Assembly: GCA_049433545.1 (NCBI GenBank)
Contig: JBMTEY010000009.1
Span: 1 to 37,522, forward strand
From: Ga0077527 sp049433545
Lineage (GTDB): Bacteria > Pseudomonadota > Gammaproteobacteria > Burkholderiales > SG8-41
Length of the DNA: 37,522 nt
Direction: 5' to 3'
Positions 25,056-33,416 of the stretch are shown here, piece after piece. Both the position numbers and the translations under genes were made by a program. Positions within the stretch are counted from its first letter, which is position 1; each line of letters starts with the position of its first letter. The notes beneath the pieces are model-generated. The model was not told the origin of the DNA, made no database searches, and was given only the letters and a program-made list of their open reading frames with translations.

Positions 25056-26420
25056 ATGGCCTCCGGCGTATTCGACGACATCCTGATCCAGCATCTGTGG
25101 AGCACCGAGGAGTTCCGCAACATCTTCAACGACCACAATCGTCTGCAGAAGTGGTACGACTTCGAAGCAGCCTTCGCGCTGGAGCAGGGTGAACTGGGGA
25201 TCATCCCGAAGGAAGCCGCAGCTGACATCGCCGCCAACTGCAAGATATCGAAAATCGACGTCAATGCCGTGGCCGCTGAAATCCGTCGCATCAAGCATCC
25301 GCTGGTGCCGGCGGTGAAAGCCGTGCAGCAGCTGTGCAAAGGCGACCATGGCGAATACATCCATTTCGGCCCGACGACCCAGGATGTGCTCGATACCGCG
25401 GTGATGCTGCAGATCAAGGATGCCCATGCACTCTACCTGCGCGACATCAAGGCCATCGGCAATGCGCTGGCGAAGTTGTGCCGGGAACACCGCGACACGC
25501 CGATGGTCGGCCGTTCGCACGGCGTGCAGGCGCTGCCGATCACCTTCGGCCACAAGGCCGCGATCTGGCTGTCGGAAATGGGCCGTCACCACGAGCGCCT
25601 GCGCCAACTGGAACCGCGCATGTTTGTCGGCGGCATGGTCGGCGCGGTCGGCACCCAGGCGTCGTTCGGACCCAAGGCCAAGGCGCTGGAGCAGGGCGTG
25701 ATGAATCGGCTGGGACTCGGCGTGGCCGACATCAACTGGCAGCCGGCGCGCGACCGTTTTGCCGAATACGTCAACGTGCTGGGCCTGATCAGCGCTACGC
25801 TGGCGAAGATCGCCAACGAGATCATCAACCTCGAGCACACCGAAATCGGCGAACTCTATGAACCGTTCAGCGCCGGCAAGGTCGGCTCCTCGACCATGCC
25901 GCACAAGCGCAATCCGTCGAGCTGCGAAGCGGTGGTCGGCGCCAGCCGTGCGGTGCGCTACAACGTCGCCTACATGCTGGAGTCGATGCTGATCGAGCAC
26001 GAACGCGACGGTTCGGCCTGGCGCGGCGAATGGAAAGCCCTGCCGGAGTCATGCCTGATCACCGGCGGCATGCTGTCGATCATGAAATACGTGCTGACCG
26101 ACCTGCATGTCGATGCAGCGCGCATGCGCCGCAACCTCGACAGCCTGGGCGGATTCCTGCTGTCGGAACGGGTGATGTTCGTGCTGTCGGAAAAAGTCGG
26201 CAAGCAGACCGCGCACGACCTGGTCTACGAAGCGTCGATGCACGGCATTGAAAACGGCGTGTCTTTCGAGGACGCGCTGATGCAGAAGGCGCAGGTCAAA
26301 AAGGCGATGTCGTCTGCGGAACTGAAGGCGGTACTCGATCCCACGACCTATGTCGGGCGCGCACCGGAAATCGTCGACGAGGTCTTGAAGCAGCAAAAGG
26401 CCGCGGGCTGGCTTGATTAA
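25056..26420 (+). CDS. fumarase/aspartase-superfamily lyase (adenylosuccinate lyase/PcaB-like)
   Basis: This 454-residue lyase has the superfamily signature GSSTMPHKRNP near residue 277, along with HFGPTTQDVLDTA and TPMVGRSHGVQALPITFGHK. The superfamily catalyses beta-elimination of amines or cycloisomerisation through a carbanion intermediate. It is not the housekeeping purB by context: it lies between a Bug receptor and a hydroxyacid dehydrogenase, so a catabolic lyase for an N-substituted aspartate or similar compound is more likely (inference). AAGGAA lies five bases before its ATG. Confidence 0.9.
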   Translation: MASGVFDDILIQHLWSTEEFRNIFNDHNRLQKWYDFEAAFALEQGELGIIPKEAAADIAANCKISKIDVNAVAAEIRRIKHPLVPAVKAVQQLCKGDHGEYIHFGPTTQDVLDTAVMLQIKDAHALYLRDIKAIGNALAKLCREHRDTPMVGRSHGVQALPITFGHKAAIWLSEMGRHHERLRQLEPRMFVGGMVGAVGTQASFGPKAKALEQGVMNRLGLGVADINWQPARDRFAEYVNVLGLISATLAKIANEIINLEHTEIGELYEPFSAGKVGSSTMPHKRNPSSCEAVVGASRAVRYNVAYMLESMLIEHERDGSAWRGEWKALPESCLITGGMLSIMKYVLTDLHVDAARMRRNLDSLGGFLLSERVMFVLSEKVGKQTAHDLVYEASMHGIENGVSFEDALMQKAQVKKAMSSAELKAVLDPTTYVGRAPEIVDEVLKQQKAAGWLD

Positions 26421-26423
26421 ATA

Positions 26424-26450
26424 TATCAATAAAAACATATACTAATAACA
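26424..26450 (+). repeat. AT-rich intergenic element, copy 3
   Basis: Its first 14 bases (TATCAATAAAAACA) are identical to copy 1; after that the spacing differs slightly. It fills the 34-base gap between the lyase stop and the dehydrogenase ATG, which has no SD. Confidence 0.55.
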
Positions 26451-26454
26451 CTAC

Positions 26455-27432
26455 ATGAACATCAGCATACTCGACGACTACCAGGACGTGGTCCGCACTC
26501 TCGACTGCTACGGCAAGCTGCAGGGCCACGACGTCAAAATCTGGAACGACCACAGCAAGGATGTTGACGTGCTGGCCGAGCGCCTGAAGGACACCGAGGC
26601 ACTGGTATTGATCCGCGAACGCACGCCGATCCGTGCCGCATTGATCGAGCGTCTGCCGAAGCTGAAGCTGATCAGCCATCACAGCGTCTACCCGCACATC
26701 GATGTCGATGCCTGCACCAGACATGGCGTGCTGCTGTGCACCAGCCTGCATCCCGGGCAACCGTCCTACGCGACCGCGGAACTGACCTGGGGATTGATCA
26801 TCTCGGCGATGCGGCACATCCCGCAGGAAGTGGCGGCGCTGAAAGCGGGGCGCTGGCAGTCGACCGTCGGCACCGGTCTGCGCGGCAAGACGCTGGGCAT
26901 ATTCGGTTACGGCCGCATCGGCGCGGTGGTTGCCGGTTACGGCAAGGCTTTCGGCATGAAGGTGCTGGCCTGGGGGCGCGAGGCCTCGCTGGCGCGCGCC
27001 CGTGCTGACGGCTATGCGGCAGCGGGCAGCAAGCAATCGTTCTTCGAAGACAGCGACGTGATTTCGCTGCACCTGCGACTGATCGACGCCACCCGCGGCA
27101 TCGTCACTGCCGCCGACCTGGCGCGGATGAAGCCGACGGCGCTGCTGGTCAACACCAGCCGCGCCGGCCTGGTCGAACCGGGCGCGCTAGAACAGGCGCT
27201 TAAACTCGGCCGTCCCGGCATGGCGGCAGTGGACGTGTTCGAGGAGGAGCCGGTGCTGAATGCGGCACACCCTTTGCTCAAGCTCGACAACGCCCTGTGC
27301 ACACCCCACATCGGTTACGTCGAACGCGCGGGCTACGAACGCATCTTCGGCAACATCTTCGACCAGATACTTGCGTATGCCGGAGGCAATCCCGTAAACG
27401 CGGTCAACCCGGACGCGTTGAAACGCGCCTGA
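26455..27432 (+). CDS. D-2-hydroxyacid dehydrogenase family protein
   Basis: This 325-residue NAD-dependent dehydrogenase has the Rossmann motif LGIFGYGRIGAVVAGYGKAF, the catalytic Arg in NTSRAGLVEPGAL, Glu in VDVFEEEPV and His in CTPHIGYVERAGYE. The enzymes interconvert 2-keto acids and D-2-hydroxy acids. No SD precedes the ATG; the AT-rich element does. It lies between lyase and Bug receptor genes and probably acts on a product of the lyase branch. Confidence 0.93.
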   Translation: MNISILDDYQDVVRTLDCYGKLQGHDVKIWNDHSKDVDVLAERLKDTEALVLIRERTPIRAALIERLPKLKLISHHSVYPHIDVDACTRHGVLLCTSLHPGQPSYATAELTWGLIISAMRHIPQEVAALKAGRWQSTVGTGLRGKTLGIFGYGRIGAVVAGYGKAFGMKVLAWGREASLARARADGYAAAGSKQSFFEDSDVISLHLRLIDATRGIVTAADLARMKPTALLVNTSRAGLVEPGALEQALKLGRPGMAAVDVFEEEPVLNAAHPLLKLDNALCTPHIGYVERAGYERIFGNIFDQILAYAGGNPVNAVNPDALKRA

Positions 27433-27482
27433 AACAGCCGCCGCGGCATGCCGCGACGGCAACAATAACGAAGGAGGAAAAC

Positions 27483-28478
27483 ATGCAATTCGTCAACAAA
27501 CGCCTGGTCCCAATCCTGATCGCAATGGGCATGAGCACTCTTGCGGTGCCGCATGCGGCCGCCCAGGACGACACCGCGGCTTATCCGAGCCGGCCGGTGC
27601 GCTGGATAGTCCCGTTTGCCCCGGGTGCTTCTAACGACATCACTGCGCGCCTGCTGGCGCAGAAAATGTCGGATTCCATGGGGCAGCAGTTTATCGTCGA
27701 CAACCGTCCGGGTTCCGGAGGCTCGATTGGCGCGAAGATCGTGGTCGATGCCGCGCCGGACGGTCATACGATTCTCCACGCCAATCCGGGACCGAGCATC
27801 AACAACGTGATGCTGCGGAGCAAGCCGCCGTACCGGATGGAGGATTTTGCACCCGTGATGTTCATCGGTTATTCCCCACTGATCATCGTTGCAGCGCCGG
27901 GCTTCGCGCCGAACAACGCGCGCGAGCTGCTGGCCTACGCCAAGGCCAATCCCGGCAAGCTGACCTGGGCGTCTTCAGGCAACGGCAGCAGCCTGCATAT
28001 CGCGCAGGCGTTGTTCGGCGCGGCCACCGGAGCGGAATTCGTGCATGTGCCCTACAAGGGTACGGCGCCGGCTTTCCTTGATGTGTTCGCACGTCGTGTT
28101 GATGTGGTCTATACCACGGTGGTAAGCGGCGATGCGCACATCAAGGCGGGGCGGATAAAGATCCTCGCCGTTGCTGCGCCCAAACGCCAGAGCGTGATCC
28201 CCAACGTGCCGACTCTGCTCGAAGAAGGGATACGCAATGCCGAGGCCACTGTGTGGTTTGGCGTACAGGTTCCAGCCAAAACACAGCGTGCGATCATCGC
28301 CAAGCTCAATACGGAGCTGAACAAGGCGATGACGCAGCAGGACGTCAAAGCCAAGCTGGACCAGTTGGGACTGGTGTCCGCAGGCGGTTCAGTTGAAGAT
28401 TTCACCAAATTCATGCGCAACGAAGCAGAGCGTCTGAAGATGCTGCTGCAGACCAAGCGGGTAAGCATGCTCAATTAA
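27483..28478 (+). CDS. Bug/TctC-type receptor (4)
   Basis: This 331-residue Bug-family receptor has a signal peptide (basic NKR, hydrophobic core, AAAQ cleavage region) followed by YPSRPVRWIVPFAPGASND, DNRPGSGGSIG, DGHTILHAN and HVPYKGTAPAFLDVF. The strong SD AAGGAGG lies a few bases before the ATG at 27483. The open frame upstream to 27297 overlaps the dehydrogenase gene and is not coding. It is the receptor nearest to tctBA, from which a 478-base gap separates it, and so the best candidate to be its partner. Confidence 0.93.
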   Translation: MQFVNKRLVPILIAMGMSTLAVPHAAAQDDTAAYPSRPVRWIVPFAPGASNDITARLLAQKMSDSMGQQFIVDNRPGSGGSIGAKIVVDAAPDGHTILHANPGPSINNVMLRSKPPYRMEDFAPVMFIGYSPLIIVAAPGFAPNNARELLAYAKANPGKLTWASSGNGSSLHIAQALFGAATGAEFVHVPYKGTAPAFLDVFARRVDVVYTTVVSGDAHIKAGRIKILAVAAPKRQSVIPNVPTLLEEGIRNAEATVWFGVQVPAKTQRAIIAKLNTELNKAMTQQDVKAKLDQLGLVSAGGSVEDFTKFMRNEAERLKMLLQTKRVSMLN

Positions 28479-28722
28479 GGTGCATGATGATGGCTGGCTG
28501 TTTCATCTGCAGTCCGGTTGTCAGTACCTTTTCCCGACAGGATCGCGCTGCCGGTGACCCGGCGGTGCGGTCGTCTGGCTCCCAGCGTGGTGCGGAGGCG
28601 GTGATTATCCGGAGTGTGCTGATGCGGATTTTGCCCGGTCAGACGTAAGCGATACGTAAGAACCGCAGCCTAGACTGCGCCGCTTTCTTGCAGTTCGCGC
28701 AACTCGTTATTGAGTCGTGCAA

Positions 28723-28767
28723 TATTGTGTGCCGCACGGGAAAAAAACGGTTGTGCAGCGCACAATA
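28723..28767. promoter_or_regulatory. candidate operator: nested inverted repeats
   Basis: TTGTGC-AGC-GCACAA (28751-28765) is a perfect palindrome. TATTGTGTGC (28723-28732) also pairs in nine of ten positions with GCGCACAATA (28758-28767). It lies just upstream of the candidate promoter at 28785-28812. The form resembles GntR or LysR sites, but no such regulator gene is in the window. Confidence 0.45.
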
Positions 28768-28784
28768 CAAGAGTGGAAAAAGCT

Positions 28785-28812
28785 TTGTTTGCCCGGATGC
28801 TTCGTGTAAAGT
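28785..28812 (+). promoter_or_regulatory. possible sigma-70 promoter of tctBA
   Basis: TTGTTT (28785-28790), a 16-base spacer and TAAAGT (28807-28812) make a moderate match. The site lies 145 bases before tctB and immediately downstream of the palindrome. Confidence 0.4.
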
Positions 28813-28956
28813 CCGGTTCCGTAATATAAACACAACAACTCAGGGGTTACTCCGGGTTACGTGCCGCAGGCAGTTGCAGTTCAGGTGGGCGGCACACCTC
28901 GCTGGAATGGTGGTTGGTTCCAGCATCCAGTTTCTGAAATCAGGAGGGTGTTCATT

Positions 28957-29403
28957 TTGAAAATCACAAGTCAGGAAGACTTCTGGGCCGGCATCATGTT
29001 CATCGGTTTCGGTGTGCTGGCCATATTCATTTCGCAGGATTACCCGTTCGGTTCGGCGAGCCGCATGGGACCGGGATATTTTCCGACCTGGCTGGGCATC
29101 ATCATGGCGGTGCTGGGCGTCGCCGTGTCCGCGCAGGGGTTCAAGGTAAAAGGCGAAGGCGTCGGCAAGTTTGCATGGAAGGCGATGCTGCTGCTCAGCG
29201 TCGCTTTCATCTTTTTCGGCTGGGCCATCGACCACGTCGGTTTTATACCGGCGATGTTCGTGATGGTTTTTCTGGCCGCCGCCGCCGGCAGGGAGTTCCG
29301 CACGAAAGAAGTGTTCATCATCGCCATCGTGCTGATCATCGGCTGCTGGGCGCTGTTCATCAAAGGGCTGGAATTGCCCTTCCCGCTGTTCTGGTGGAGA
29401 TAA
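28957..29403 (+). CDS. tctB: tripartite tricarboxylate transporter small membrane subunit TctB
   Basis: This 148-residue protein has four hydrophobic segments (GIMFIGFGVLAIFI, LGIIMAVLGVAVS, AMLLLSVAFIFFGWAI with FIPAMFVMVFLAAAA, and VFIIAIVLIIGCWALFI) and the TctB feature FGSASRMGPGYFP after the first. The start is TTG at 28957, nine bases after AGGAGG at 28942-28947; no ATG fits. It lies four bases before tctA. Confidence 0.93.
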   Translation: MKITSQEDFWAGIMFIGFGVLAIFISQDYPFGSASRMGPGYFPTWLGIIMAVLGVAVSAQGFKVKGEGVGKFAWKAMLLLSVAFIFFGWAIDHVGFIPAMFVMVFLAAAAGREFRTKEVFIIAIVLIIGCWALFIKGLELPFPLFWWR

Positions 29404-29407
29404 GAAA

Positions 29408-30934
29408 ATGGAAATGTCACTCCTAGACAACCTGGTACTCGGGTTCCAGACTGCGGTATCGCTGCAGAACCTGATGTACTGCTTCATCGGCGTGTTCGTA
29501 GGCACGCTGGTCGGCGTGCTGCCGGGCATCGGTCCCCTGGCGGCGATCGCGATGCTGCTCCCCGCAACCTTCAACCTGCCGCCGGTGGGCGCGCTGATCA
29601 TGCTTGCCGGCATTTATTACGGCACGCAGTACGGCGGCTCGACCACGGCCATTCTGGTCAACCTGCCCGGCGAATCGGCCTCGGTGGTGACCTGCATGGA
29701 CGGTTACGCGATGGCCAAAAACGGTCGCGCCGGTCCGGCGCTGGCGATTGCCGCAGTCGGTTCGTTTTTTGCGGGATCGGTGTGCACGCTGCTGATCGCA
29801 ATGGCGGGACCGCCGCTGGCGGAAATGGCGCTGAAATTCGGCGCGCCTGAATATTTCTCGCTGATGTCCATGGGCCTGATCGCCTCGGCGGTGCTGGCCA
29901 GCGGTTCGATGCTGAAGGCCATTGCGATGATTTTCCTCGGCCTGCTGTTCGGCATCATCGGCACCGACGTCAATTCCGGCATGTCGCGCTTCACCTTCGG
30001 CGCTTCCGGCCTGGCTGACGGCCTCAGTTTCGTGGTCGTTGCCATGGGCCTGTTCGGATTCGGCGAAATCCTCTCCAACCTCGAAAGAGGCCAGGATGCC
30101 GCGGGACGCGATCTGCTGACCAAGAAAATCGAGCACCTGTACCCGACCTGGCACGACATCAAGGTATCGACGGGCTCGATCATGCGCGGCACGGCGATCG
30201 GCGCGTTTTTCGGCACCTTGCCCGGCGCCGGCCCGACCATCAGCGCGTTTTCGACCTATGCGCTGGAGAAGAAGCTGGCGAAGAACCCTCATGAGTTCGG
30301 CAAAGGCGCCATCCAGGGCGTCGCCGGACCGGAGTCGGCCAACAACGCAGCGGCACAATGCGCGTTCATCCCGACCCTGACACTGGGCATACCCGGCAGC
30401 GGCACCATGGCGCTGATGCTGGGCGCGCTGACCATCCAGGGCATTGCGCCCGGACCGCAGGTGATGACCCAGCGTCCGGAACTGTTCTGGGGCCTGATCG
30501 CGAGCATGTGGATCGGCAATGCGATGCTGGTGGTGCTGAACCTGCCGCTGATCGGACTCTGGGTCAAACTGCTGACGGTGCCTTACCGCATGCTGTTCCC
30601 GGCGATCCTGAGCTTCATGGCGATCGGCGTCTACAGCGTCAACAACCTCGATCTGGACATTTACATGACGGTGTTCTTCGGGTTGATGGGTTACGTGTTC
30701 CAGAAGCTCAAGTGCGAACCCGCGCCGCTGATCCTGGCGTTTGTGCTCGGTCCGCTGATGGAGGAGAACCTGCGGCGCGCATTGCTGATCTCGCGCGGCG
30801 ATCCGACCGTGTTCTTCACGCGGCCGATCAGCGCCGGTTTCCTGATCGCTACCTTGCTGCTGCTGGTGGTGATGATCCTGCCGAACGTGCGCAAGAAGCG
30901 CGACGTGGCGTTCCAGGAGCCTCCGGGGGGCTAA
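29408..30934 (+). CDS. tctA: tripartite tricarboxylate transporter large membrane subunit TctA
   Basis: This 508-residue permease has about ten to twelve membrane segments. The TctA motif appears twice, as GVLPGIGPLAAIAMLLP near residue 37 and GTLPGAGPTISAFSTYA near 272, marking the two inverted halves. YGTQYGGSTTAILVNLPGE and QGVAGPESANNAAAQCAFIP are also family features. It forms the Na+- or H+-driven membrane part with TctB, served by Bug receptors; four receptor genes lie in this window. Several may share this pair, as is known in Bordetella-type genomes (inference). Confidence 0.96.
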   Translation: MEMSLLDNLVLGFQTAVSLQNLMYCFIGVFVGTLVGVLPGIGPLAAIAMLLPATFNLPPVGALIMLAGIYYGTQYGGSTTAILVNLPGESASVVTCMDGYAMAKNGRAGPALAIAAVGSFFAGSVCTLLIAMAGPPLAEMALKFGAPEYFSLMSMGLIASAVLASGSMLKAIAMIFLGLLFGIIGTDVNSGMSRFTFGASGLADGLSFVVVAMGLFGFGEILSNLERGQDAAGRDLLTKKIEHLYPTWHDIKVSTGSIMRGTAIGAFFGTLPGAGPTISAFSTYALEKKLAKNPHEFGKGAIQGVAGPESANNAAAQCAFIPTLTLGIPGSGTMALMLGALTIQGIAPGPQVMTQRPELFWGLIASMWIGNAMLVVLNLPLIGLWVKLLTVPYRMLFPAILSFMAIGVYSVNNLDLDIYMTVFFGLMGYVFQKLKCEPAPLILAFVLGPLMEENLRRALLISRGDPTVFFTRPISAGFLIATLLLLVVMILPNVRKKRDVAFQEPPGG

Positions 30935-30941
30935 AATACAA

Positions 30942-30968
30942 GAGGAGGAGAACAATATGCCGGCATGA
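30942..30968 (+). other. orphan Shine-Dalgarno plus three-codon ORF after tctA
   Basis: AGGAGG at 30942-30947 is followed nine bases later by ATG CCG GCA TGA (30957-30968). The leader GAGGAGAACA is identical to that of Bug receptor 2 (5561-5570). It may be what is left of a deleted receptor gene that followed tctA. Confidence 0.4.
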
Positions 30969-30992
30969 CCGGCGACGAGGAGTAATAAAACT

Positions 30993-31022
30993 ACACGCGG
31001 CCCTGAGCCGCGTGTTTTTTTT
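30993..31022 (+). terminator. intrinsic terminator of the tct transcript
   Basis: A perfect 9-bp stem (30993-31001 with 31007-31015) with a 5-base loop is followed by a run of eight T. On the minus strand AGTTTTATT follows, so it may also serve the convergent MFS gene. Confidence 0.9.
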
Positions 31023-31084
31023 CGTGCATGGATACTGGCGCTGACACGATGCCGGCGCCGCGACGTACTGTGCCGCGGGCGGTG

Positions 31085-32218
31085 TTATCTGTCGCGGTCT
31101 CGCGCCGACAGCCAGGCGCTGGCAGCAAGGATGCCGGCGCTGGCCCAGAACACCGGCGCCACGCCGAGCAGGGCGCCGACCGAACCGGCGGCCAGCGGCA
31201 CCGCGATGTGGGTGATGTTGTTGATGGTCAGGCGCAGGCCGGTGACTTCGCCGGAACGTCCGGCAGGCGAGCGGTTGTAGGTCAGGTTCAGCGTCAGCGG
31301 CTGGCTGACGCCCAGCGTCAGCCCGATGCCGAAGGACAGCGCCAGCAGCGCCGGCACATAGGTGATGTAGGCAAAAGGCAGGAACAGCAGCCCGGCAATG
31401 CACATCGCGCCGGCGAGCACGATCTCGATCCGCAGGCGGCGGGTGATCACCGGCAATGCCACGCGCACGATGAAGCTGGCCGCGGCGAATGCGCCGAGTA
31501 TGCTGCCGATGGTCGAGGCCGACAGGCCTATGGAATGGCCGTAGATCGGCACGTAGAACACGTAGAGATCCCAGCCGGTGGTGACCAGCCCGCTGACGAT
31601 GATCATGCGGCGCAGCGCCGGGATGCGCAGCAGGTCGAAGGCGCTGCCGGCTGCGGGTTCGCTGCGGGCACCCTGAGCGCCGAGCCGTGGCGAGAAGGCC
31701 AGGGCGGCGATCGCCGCCAGCGTCAGTACGGCGAATGCGATGTACGCCGGGGCAAACCCCAGGCGGTCGATCATGAAGCCGGCCATCACCGGTCCGATCA
31801 TGTGGCCGCTGGAGTAACCGAGGCTCATGGTCGAGAAGTTGCGCGTGCGTTCTGCAGCGGAACCGAGGGTGCCGGCATAGTTCTGCGCCGCGACGTTGAA
31901 AAACACGAAGCCGATGCCGATTAGCGGCGCAGACACGAACAGCGCCGGCAATGACGGGGAGGCCGCGGGTATCAGCAGCCCGGCGCCGAAGGCGATGGCG
32001 CCGCCGAGCATGGGCCAGCGCGAGCCGTAGCGGTCGGAGATGCGGCCGACGATCAGCGCGAAACCCAACTGGAATATCGAGTAGGACGCGATCAGCACGC
32101 CGATCATCAGCGGCCCTGCGCCGAGATCCAGCGCGAGCAGTGAAGCGACGACCCGGCTGCCCATGTGCCCGCCCTGCATGGCGAGTGTCAGCAGCGTGAT
32201 GACGGTGATCGGTTTCAT
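31085..32218 (-). CDS. MFS transporter
   Basis: This 377-residue membrane protein has about twelve hydrophobic segments in two halves. The MFS loop 2-3 signature is visible as GRISDRYGSRWPMLGG near residue 58. The middle loop (PRLGAQGARSEPAAG) separates the halves. The substrate is unknown; length fits small drug/metabolite exporters. A terminator of the upstream aldolase-like gene ends 12 bases before its start codon at 32218. Confidence 0.93.
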   Translation of the reverse strand: MKPITVITLLTLAMQGGHMGSRVVASLLALDLGAGPLMIGVLIASYSIFQLGFALIVGRISDRYGSRWPMLGGAIAFGAGLLIPAASPSLPALFVSAPLIGIGFVFFNVAAQNYAGTLGSAAERTRNFSTMSLGYSSGHMIGPVMAGFMIDRLGFAPAYIAFAVLTLAAIAALAFSPRLGAQGARSEPAAGSAFDLLRIPALRRMIIVSGLVTTGWDLYVFYVPIYGHSIGLSASTIGSILGAFAAASFIVRVALPVITRRLRIEIVLAGAMCIAGLLFLPFAYITYVPALLALSFGIGLTLGVSQPLTLNLTYNRSPAGRSGEVTGLRLTINNITHIAVPLAAGSVGALLGVAPVFWASAGILAASAWLSARDRDR

Positions 32219-32230
32219 GCGGATTTCATC

Positions 32231-32274
32231 AAAAAAACGGGGCGCGGCCGCCAGTGCTGCCGGCCGCGCCCCGT
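32231..32274 (-). terminator. intrinsic terminator after the class II aldolase gene
   Basis: A perfect 14-bp GC-rich stem (32237-32250 with 32261-32274) with a 10-base loop is followed on the minus strand by seven T. It ends 12 bases before the MFS start codon. Confidence 0.9.
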
Positions 32275-32289
32275 GATCATTTCAGTGCT

Positions 32290-33114
32290 TCAGGAAGCGT
32301 AACCGGGACACTCGCGGTCGAGTTTGCGCAGCAGCGCCGCCCACATCAGCTTGCCGCCGGCGCCGCGTCCACCCGGGCCGTAAATCATGTTGCCCTGCTC
32401 GATGGTGTGGTTGACGACTTCGTTGGGCAGGTGATTGAGTTCTGCGCCGCCGCTCATCGCGGTGATCTGGAACTTGCAGGCGCGTTCCAGCCGGTACATG
32501 CGCGCGAACATTTCGCCAATGCTGCTGCCTATGGTCAGAGTACCGTGGTTGCGCAGGATCAGCATGCTGCCGTCGCCAAGGTCGCGAACCAGGCGTTCGC
32601 GCTCGTCGTGGTTCTCGGCGACGCCCTCGAAGTCGTGATAACGCACCTGCGACAGGGCGGTAAGCGCCATCTGGTTGAGCGGCAGCAGTCCCTGTTTCTG
32701 CGATGCCACTGCGACACCGTACTGGGTATGGCAGTGCATCACCGCATCGGCGCCGGGGCAGTTCATGTGCACGGCGCTGTGGATGGTGAACCCGGCCGAG
32801 TTGACTTCATAGGGTGATTGGGTCAGCTTGCGGCCGTCGATGTCGCACTTGATCAGGTCCGATGCGGTCATTTCCTCGAACAGCACGCCGTAGGGGTTGA
32901 TCAGAAACTGTTCATGGGAGCCGGGCACACGGCAGGAAATATGCGTACCCAGCATGTCGGTCCAGCCCATCATCGCGGTCAGACGGTAGGCAGCGGCGAG
33001 TTCGACGCGGGCCTGCCATTCGTCGGCACTGACGCCGGCAGGTCGTGCCGCGCGTTTGCTGCTGCGTTTCTTGGCGTGCTGTTGGCGGGAAGCAGGCTGG
33101 GCTTTGCGTTTCAT
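32290..33114 (-). CDS. class II aldolase/adducin family protein
   Basis: This 274-residue protein has a basic, low-complexity N-terminus (residues 1-25) followed by the class II aldolase/adducin domain. Zinc ligands are expected in AVMHCHTQYGVAVA and in LRNHGTLTIG. The segment LGTHISCRVPGSHEQFLINP is typical. Such enzymes are fuculose-phosphate aldolases, decarboxylases or epimerases. The ATG at 33114 is preceded by AGGA about eight bases before it; the longer open frame to 33405 runs into the divergent gap and is not supported. It diverges from the PrpF-like gene. Confidence 0.9.
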   Translation of the reverse strand: MKRKAQPASRQQHAKKRSSKRAARPAGVSADEWQARVELAAAYRLTAMMGWTDMLGTHISCRVPGSHEQFLINPYGVLFEEMTASDLIKCDIDGRKLTQSPYEVNSAGFTIHSAVHMNCPGADAVMHCHTQYGVAVASQKQGLLPLNQMALTALSQVRYHDFEGVAENHDERERLVRDLGDGSMLILRNHGTLTIGSSIGEMFARMYRLERACKFQITAMSGGAELNHLPNEVVNHTIEQGNMIYGPGGRGAGGKLMWAALLRKLDRECPGYAS

Positions 33115-33416
33115 GATATGGATTCCTGTGTCGTGGGGGCTGCAATAAAAACCGGTCCAGGGGTTTTGCAGCAAAGATTGTGTGCCAATAGAATACAGCA
33201 AGATTGATCCGCATTGCGCCGGGTACCCTATTTCGCTGCCACCAGGCCACATCATCCACAATACGGTATTACATGCGGGTGGTCGTGCTATTTCCGAAGC
33301 GTTGACCGATGCCGGCAACATGGCTGGAGCGGCTGCATCGATGGCAAAATCAGCCCAAGGCTGTGTCATGACCGTTGTGTCGCGGCCCTGAAACTGAAAC
33401 TGCAAAGGATCATCAC
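33115..33416. other. divergent promoter region between aldolase-like and prpF-like genes
   Basis: The 302-base gap between divergent genes should hold both promoters, but I cannot name convincing boxes. It contains CAATAAAAAC at 33145-33154, like the core of the AT-rich element. A plus-strand ORF of 69 codons at 33182-33391 is unrecognised and without an SD. Confidence 0.4.

Larger units (their letters stand above)
28479..28956 (+). other. 478-base non-coding gap before tctB
   Basis: I see no convincing gene here: a minus-strand 64-codon ORF at 28639-28833 has no family features and no SD. The gap holds a candidate operator (28751-28765), a second imperfect copy of the half-site (28723-28732) and a possible promoter (28785-28812), so it is probably the control region of tctBA. 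Confidence 0.5.

Noticed and set aside
28639..28833. 64-codon minus-strand ORF in the tctB upstream gap
   Set aside because: No SD and no family features, and it overlaps the likely promoter and palindrome.
29423..30955. 510-codon minus-strand ORF opposite tctA
   Set aside because: Shadow of the strongly biased tctA frame; rich in His, Arg and Gln without domains.
33182..33391. 69-codon plus-strand ORF between the aldolase-like and prpF-like genes
   Set aside because: Unrecognised, without an SD, and located in a divergent promoter region; could be a gene remnant, but I cannot support it.
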